NCBI GenBank assembly: GCA_015075545.1
Contig: JABTUC010000003.1
Location: forward strand, 248,001-312,000
Source of the DNA: Ideonella sp.
Lineage (GTDB): Bacteria; Pseudomonadota; Gammaproteobacteria; Burkholderiales; Burkholderiaceae_C
DNA: 64,000 nt
Direction: 5' to 3'
In this document: positions 60,447 through 64,000 of the stretch, in pieces
How positions within the stretch are numbered: the stretch's first letter is position 1
Layout of the letters: every line of letters begins with the position of its first letter
Notes under the pieces: generated by a model
Databases searched by the model: none
Seen by the model: only the letters and a program-made list of their open reading frames with translations
Told to the model about the DNA's origin: nothing
Position numbers and translations under genes: made by a program

Positions 60447-61694
60447 TCAGTCGATCGCCGCGGCCGCCTGCTCGCATTGCAGCGCGCGCGGCTCGTCGCC
60501 TTCTTCGCGCGCCAGCCGCGCCAGCGTGCGCCAGGCGCGGCGCCGCGCGGCAGCCTGCAGGCCGCGGTCGGCGGCGGCCAGTTGCAACGGCCCGCGCGCC
60601 TTGCCCCACAGGCCGCGCGCGGCGAACACCTCGCCGGCCGCCGCCTGCACGGCGGCTTCGTTGCCGAACGCCTGTTGCGCCGCTTCGGTGGCCTGCAGCC
60701 ATTCGGTGCCGATGCCTTCGCACGACGGCGCCAGCGCCAGCGCGATCTGCACGCGCTGCTCGGCGCTGAGCTCGCGCAGACCGCTCCACGGCAGACGCAG
60801 CCAGGCGCGCGCGTCGGCAGGGTGGCCCATCTCGGTGGCCCGCCGCGCCGCGCGCGCCACCACGTAGGCGTCGCGGCGGCCGGCCTCGTCGAGGCTCGCC
60901 CAGGCGCGGCGCAGCTGGTCGCCGTCGTGCGCGGCGTCGAGCATCTGCAGCGCCAGCGAGCGCAACAGGCCTTGCGCGGCATCGGCGCTGAAACCCTGGT
61001 GCTTGGCCAGCAGGCGCGCGGTGGCCAGCGCCTCGGTGGGCTGGCGCGACAGCCGCGCCGCGCGCAGCTTGAGCCGCAGCGCCTGCGTGCGGCGCGCCAC
61101 GCCGGGGGCCAGCTCCGACAGCAGCGAGCGCGCCTTCGGCGCATCGCCATCGTCGAGCGCCCACTCGGCGCCGAGCAGCCGCGCGCCCTCGTCCACCGCC
61201 TGTTGCGGCGCGGCGCGACGCACCGCCTTCAGCGCCTGGCGCAGCAACTGGTCGCGCCGCGTGCGGTCCTGCAGGCGGTGCAGGCTGCGCGCGGCCACCA
61301 GCGTGGCAAGGATGCGCAACTCGCGGTCGCCGGCCAACTCGTCGGTGCTGGCCTGGATCGCCAGCGCGCGCTGCGCCGCCTTGTGCGCGCGGTTGAAGCG
61401 GCCGGCAAAGTGCTCGGCCATCGCCTCGCGCAGCGCCGCCTGCGCGGCGCGCTCGCGCTTCAGCGCGCGCCAGGCCTTGGCGCGCGTGGGCAGCGTGATC
61501 AGCGAATCGATCGCCTTGACGACGAAGGTCAACGCCAACGTCGCGATCAGTGCACCGATCAGGAACAGGTTGAGCGACAGATCGACGCGGTGGTTGCCGT
61601 AGAAGAACGACACCAGCGCGTCGTTCTCGCCGAGCGCCAGCGCCGCCACCGTCGCGGCGGCGAACAGCAGCACCAGCCAGATCGCGCCACGCAT
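60447..61694 (-). CDS. hemY: HemY-type protein with TPR-like repeats
   Basis: 415 residues. Two transmembrane helices at the N-terminus (about 3-22 and 42-62, with GNHRVDLSLNLFLIGALIATLAL between and in the second) precede a cytoplasmic or periplasmic helical-repeat domain (TPR-like) from residue 90 on. This is the proteobacterial HemY of the hemCDXY operon, thought to organise heme-synthesis enzymes at the membrane; it is not the Gram-positive coproporphyrinogen oxidase of the same name. ATG 61694 starts with MRGAIWLVLLFA. Last gene of the operon. Confidence 0.92.
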   Translation of the reverse strand: MRGAIWLVLLFAAATVAALALGENDALVSFFYGNHRVDLSLNLFLIGALIATLALTFVVKAIDSLITLPTRAKAWRALKRERAAQAALREAMAEHFAGRFNRAHKAAQRALAIQASTDELAGDRELRILATLVAARSLHRLQDRTRRDQLLRQALKAVRRAAPQQAVDEGARLLGAEWALDDGDAPKARSLLSELAPGVARRTQALRLKLRAARLSRQPTEALATARLLAKHQGFSADAAQGLLRSLALQMLDAAHDGDQLRRAWASLDEAGRRDAYVVARAARRATEMGHPADARAWLRLPWSGLRELSAEQRVQIALALAPSCEGIGTEWLQATEAAQQAFGNEAAVQAAAGEVFAARGLWGKARGPLQLAAADRGLQAAARRRAWRTLARLAREEGDEPRALQCEQAAAAID

Positions 61695-61804
61695 GCCGCT
61701 TGCCGCTAGCGCGGGGTCGTCGCCGCCCGCGACAGGGCGCCGGGCCCGCGCTGCGCGGCGAGGTGCCGGGCGCCCACCGCGGTGCAGAAGGCGGCTGCCA
61801 TCGC

Positions 61805-62932
61805 TCAGCGCCCCGCCATCGCGGCGGCCAGCGCGGCCAGCGTGTCGTCGGGACGCGGCACCGCCACACCGCGCGACTGCGAACTCACCTGTCGCAGCAG
61901 CTCGCTCATCGCGGCCACGCGGCGGCTGCTGCGGTCGAAGTGGCGATCGAGCGCCGCCTGCACCTCGCGCAGGTCGGACTGCGCGGTGGTGAACTGCCGC
62001 GACAGCAGCGCCAGCCGCGCATTGAGCAGGCGCAGCTTCATGTTCTCGCGCAGGAAGTACGCCTGCTCGGGGGCCACCAGCATCGCCTCGGGTTGGTCGA
62101 TGCGCGTCACGCGCACCAGCGAGCGCGCTTCGTCGAGCACGTGCTGCACCAGCAGATCCCAGCGCGCGCCCAGCTCGGCGCGCCAGCCGCCAGCTTCGCT
62201 TGCCGCGGCCGACGCCGCCGCCGAGGCGGCAGCCGGCACTGCAGGCGCGCGCAGCGGCTTGTGGTCGGCCGCGCCGCGCCGCCGCTCGGGCTGCGCCAGC
62301 AGCGGCAGGTCGTCGACCATGCGCGCGGCCTCGTCGAGCTTGATCACCAGCGTCGAGATGTCGCTCACCGACACCGCGCGCACGCGGTCGAGGTCGCGCG
62401 CCACCGCGCGGCGCACGCGCTCCAGGCGCGGCTGCGGGTTGCGCGCCAGCCGTTCGTCGGCCTGCCGCAGCGTGGCCAGCAGCGGCTCGGTGCTGCCGGT
62501 GATCGCCGACTGCTGCACCGCCACGCGCAGCGCGGTCTCGATGTCGGCGAGCATGTTCTCGTCGCGCGAACGCGTCATCGACTGCAGCAGCTCCTCGAGC
62601 TGCGTGCGCTGCACCGTGTTCTCGGCGACGCGCGACTCCAGCAGCGCCACCTTGGCCACCGCGTCGCGCGATGCGTCCTGCGCCTGCCGCGCCAACACGC
62701 GCGCCTCGGTGGCGGCGGTGGCGCTGTCTTGCTCGCGGCGCACCAGCTCCTGCTCGAGCGACTGCATGCGCTGGCTGGTGTGCCACGACAGCCACAACGC
62801 CGCGCCGCCGAGCGCCACCGCCAGCACCAGCACCCACCAGGGTGCGCCGCCGCGGGGCGAGGCCGGGTTTGCGGGCGGCGAGGGGCCGGTCGCCGCGGGT
62901 GGCGGCGAGGTTTCGACGACAGGCTGGTTCAC
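61805..62932 (-). CDS. hemX: HemX-type membrane protein
   Basis: 375 residues. A Pro-rich cytoplasmic N-terminus precedes one transmembrane helix (about 32-52, WWVLVLAVALGGAALWLSW), a coiled coil (about 58-120) and a helical periplasmic domain with VRVTRIDQPEAMLVAPEQAYFLRENMKLRLLNARLALL, the block that defines HemX. Often labelled uroporphyrinogen-III methyltransferase although no such domain is present. Start GTG 62932 lies 10 bp after the hemD stop. The poly-Ala/Ser stretch around 255 is a likely linker. Confidence 0.9.
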   Translation of the reverse strand: MNQPVVETSPPPAATGPSPPANPASPRGGAPWWVLVLAVALGGAALWLSWHTSQRMQSLEQELVRREQDSATAATEARVLARQAQDASRDAVAKVALLESRVAENTVQRTQLEELLQSMTRSRDENMLADIETALRVAVQQSAITGSTEPLLATLRQADERLARNPQPRLERVRRAVARDLDRVRAVSVSDISTLVIKLDEAARMVDDLPLLAQPERRRGAADHKPLRAPAVPAAASAAASAAASEAGGWRAELGARWDLLVQHVLDEARSLVRVTRIDQPEAMLVAPEQAYFLRENMKLRLLNARLALLSRQFTTAQSDLREVQAALDRHFDRSSRRVAAMSELLRQVSSQSRGVAVPRPDDTLAALAAAMAGR

Positions 62933-62942
62933 GTTGCAGCGA

Positions 62943-63755
62943 TCAACGTCGCTGGGTCTGGGCAGGCGCGGTCGATTGTATCGAGCGGGTCCACAGCGCC
63001 GCCACGGCATCGACCGTCGGCCGCACCTCCCACACGGCAAGCGCGCCGAGCGCACGCAGGCTCGCGGCGATGCGCGGGTGCGTGGCCAACGCGCGCGCCT
63101 CGGCCCATTCGATCTGCGGCGCCAGCGCGTTCAGGTGCTCGGCCGCCTGCGAGCTCGAGAACAGCCAGCCGTGCTGCGCCGGCGCCGCCAGCGCGGCGGC
63201 CAGCAGCGAGCGCTGCACAGCGTCGAGCGATGGCAGCGCGCGGCGGTAGGCCTGCGCAAACGTCACCTCGGCGCCGCGCTCGCGCAGCCGCTGCGCCAAC
63301 CAGTCGCGGCCGCCGTCGCCGCGCACCACCAGCACGCGCTGCCGTTGCCACGGCTGCACCTGCAGCCGCTGCCACAGCGCTTCGGAATCGAACTGCGACG
63401 CATCGGCCGGCGGTTCGACGATCGCCCCTGCAGGCACGCCGGCCGCGCGCAGCGCCTGCGCGGTGCCGGGCCCGGGGGCCGCGGCCAGCGTGTTCGCGGG
63501 CCACCTCGATGTCGATGGCCGCAACGCGAAGAAGCTCTCGACGCAGCCCGGGCTCACGAACATCAGCAGCCGATACGACGCCAGCGACGCCCACGCTGCG
63601 ACGGCCTCGGGGTCGGCCACCGGCTCGATGCGCAGCAGCGGCAGCGCCTGCGCGGCGACGCCGCGCGCGCGCAACGAGCGCACCCACTCGTCGGCCTGCG
63701 GCTGCGGCCGCGTGACGAGCAGCGTGCCAGCGACAGGCGCGTGCGACGGCGCCAT
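62943..63755 (-). CDS. hemD: uroporphyrinogen-III synthase
   Basis: 270 residues. Two-domain HemD fold: LLVTRPQPQADEWVRSLRARG at the start, MFVSPGCVESFFAL in the middle and the conserved WLFSSSQAAEHLNAL near the end. Cyclises hydroxymethylbilane, with inversion of ring D, to uroporphyrinogen III, the branch point to heme and siroheme. Starts at ATG 63755, overlapping the hemC stop (TGATG); GTG 63758 is an alternative. Sequence is poorly conserved across HemD proteins, so context supports the call. Confidence 0.93.
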   Translation of the reverse strand: MAPSHAPVAGTLLVTRPQPQADEWVRSLRARGVAAQALPLLRIEPVADPEAVAAWASLASYRLLMFVSPGCVESFFALRPSTSRWPANTLAAAPGPGTAQALRAAGVPAGAIVEPPADASQFDSEALWQRLQVQPWQRQRVLVVRGDGGRDWLAQRLRERGAEVTFAQAYRRALPSLDAVQRSLLAAALAAPAQHGWLFSSSQAAEHLNALAPQIEWAEARALATHPRIAASLRALGALAVWEVRPTVDAVAALWTRSIQSTAPAQTQRR

Positions 63756-64000
63756 CACGCGGCGAGGTAGGCGTCGCCGCCCTGCGCGCGCAGGCTGGCC
63801 GCCGCCTCGACGCCCAGCGCCTCGGCGGCCGGCACGTCGCGCACCGCCGCCTGAGCCTCGGCGCGCAGCAGCGGCCGCGCCGGCGCCGCGGCGTCGCCGA
63901 GCGCCGCGTGCAGCAGCAGCATGTCACCTGCCCAGCGCGCATACGCCGCCAGCGGCACGCTGCAACTGCCGCCGAGCGCGCGCGACACCGCGCGCTCGGC
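63755..64000 (-). CDS. hemC: hydroxymethylbilane synthase, C-terminal part only
   Basis: Only the last 81 codons are inside the window; the start lies to the right. The conserved cofactor-binding cysteine is visible in [15 protein letters not shown], to which the dipyrromethane primer is attached. The enzyme (porphobilinogen deaminase) joins four porphobilinogen units into hydroxymethylbilane. First of the hemC-hemD-hemX-hemY operon as far as visible. Confidence 0.96.
   Translation of the reverse strand, partial: AERAVSRALGGSCSVPLAAYARWAGDMLLLHAALGDAAAPARPLLRAEAQAAVRDVPAAEALGVEAAASLRAQGGDAYLAA

Noticed and set aside
61805-62932. HemX as an uroporphyrinogen-III C-methyltransferase
   Set aside because: No SAM-dependent tetrapyrrole methylase domain is present; the enzyme name is a transferred misannotation.

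Overview
The window looks like part of the chromosome of a GC-rich (about 70% by eye) betaproteobacterium of the order Burkholderiales, perhaps near the Rubrivivax/Leptothrix/Methylibium group. The reasons are the tripartite tricarboxylate (Tct/Bug) transporter, the hemC-hemD-hemX-hemY order, the HmgA and indolepyruvate oxidoreductase clusters, the CbpA-CbpM pair, and dense coding with many 1-4 nt stop/start overlaps. No phage, insertion sequence or CRISPR array was seen. It reads as core-plus-metabolic chromosome, with one toxin-antitoxin pair and one decayed gene.

Left part (1-35 kb, mainly catabolism). A truncated oxalyl-CoA decarboxylase gene (oxc) diverges from a Crp/Fnr regulator, followed by tctCBA. 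The same palindrome type, TTGAC-N4-GTCAA, lies before oxc and before tctC, and the regulator carries the FNR-type recognition residues E-x-x-S-R. Next come a homoserine dehydrogenase-like protein coupled to a DUF374 acyltransferase, an MFS transporter, a DapA-like aldolase and gshA. A homogentisate operon (MBL protein, FAD hydroxylase, DUF2783, hmgA) is followed by an SGNH hydrolase, a DUF3617 protein, a class II aldolase/TetR divergent pair, a tautomerase, iorB-iorA and a FadJ-like enzyme. A PIN/RHH toxin-antitoxin pair, a cyclase, a B3/B4 protein, a QseBC-like two-component system, an ABC transporter with a duplicated permease and a DegP/MucD protease complete this part.

Middle (35.5-44.8 kb, respiration). 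A SafE-type membrane protein, a FixL-like PAS kinase and a FixJ-like regulator lie beside a heme O synthase gene (opposite strand). They are followed by a CuA-bearing subunit II, a heme-copper subunit I and a CcoI-like copper ATPase. Subunit I lacks the catalytic tyrosine and has H-x3-E in its place, the signature of nitric oxide reductases, so the pair is better read as an sNOR-like (NorSY-like) enzyme than as an ordinary oxidase. One candidate low-spin heme ligand also appears to be Met.

Right part (44.8-64 kb, envelope, stress and heme). This holds a pirin, a large AsmA/DUF748 protein, a SYLF lipoprotein, a yqjD-yqjE-yqjK-like operon, a cardiolipin synthase-like protein, a four-gene MFP/ABC/outer-membrane efflux operon, cbpA-cbpM, an 86-bp tandem repeat, a phasin-like protein, a truncated GNAT gene and a HIG1-like small membrane protein behind a well-placed FNR box. 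A tRNA-Arg(ACG) and the hemC-D-X-Y operon (hemC cut by the window end) close the window. Heme supply, copper export, the FixLJ-like pair, the NOR-like enzyme and the HIG1-like protein together suggest adaptation to low oxygen or reactive nitrogen; that link is inferred.
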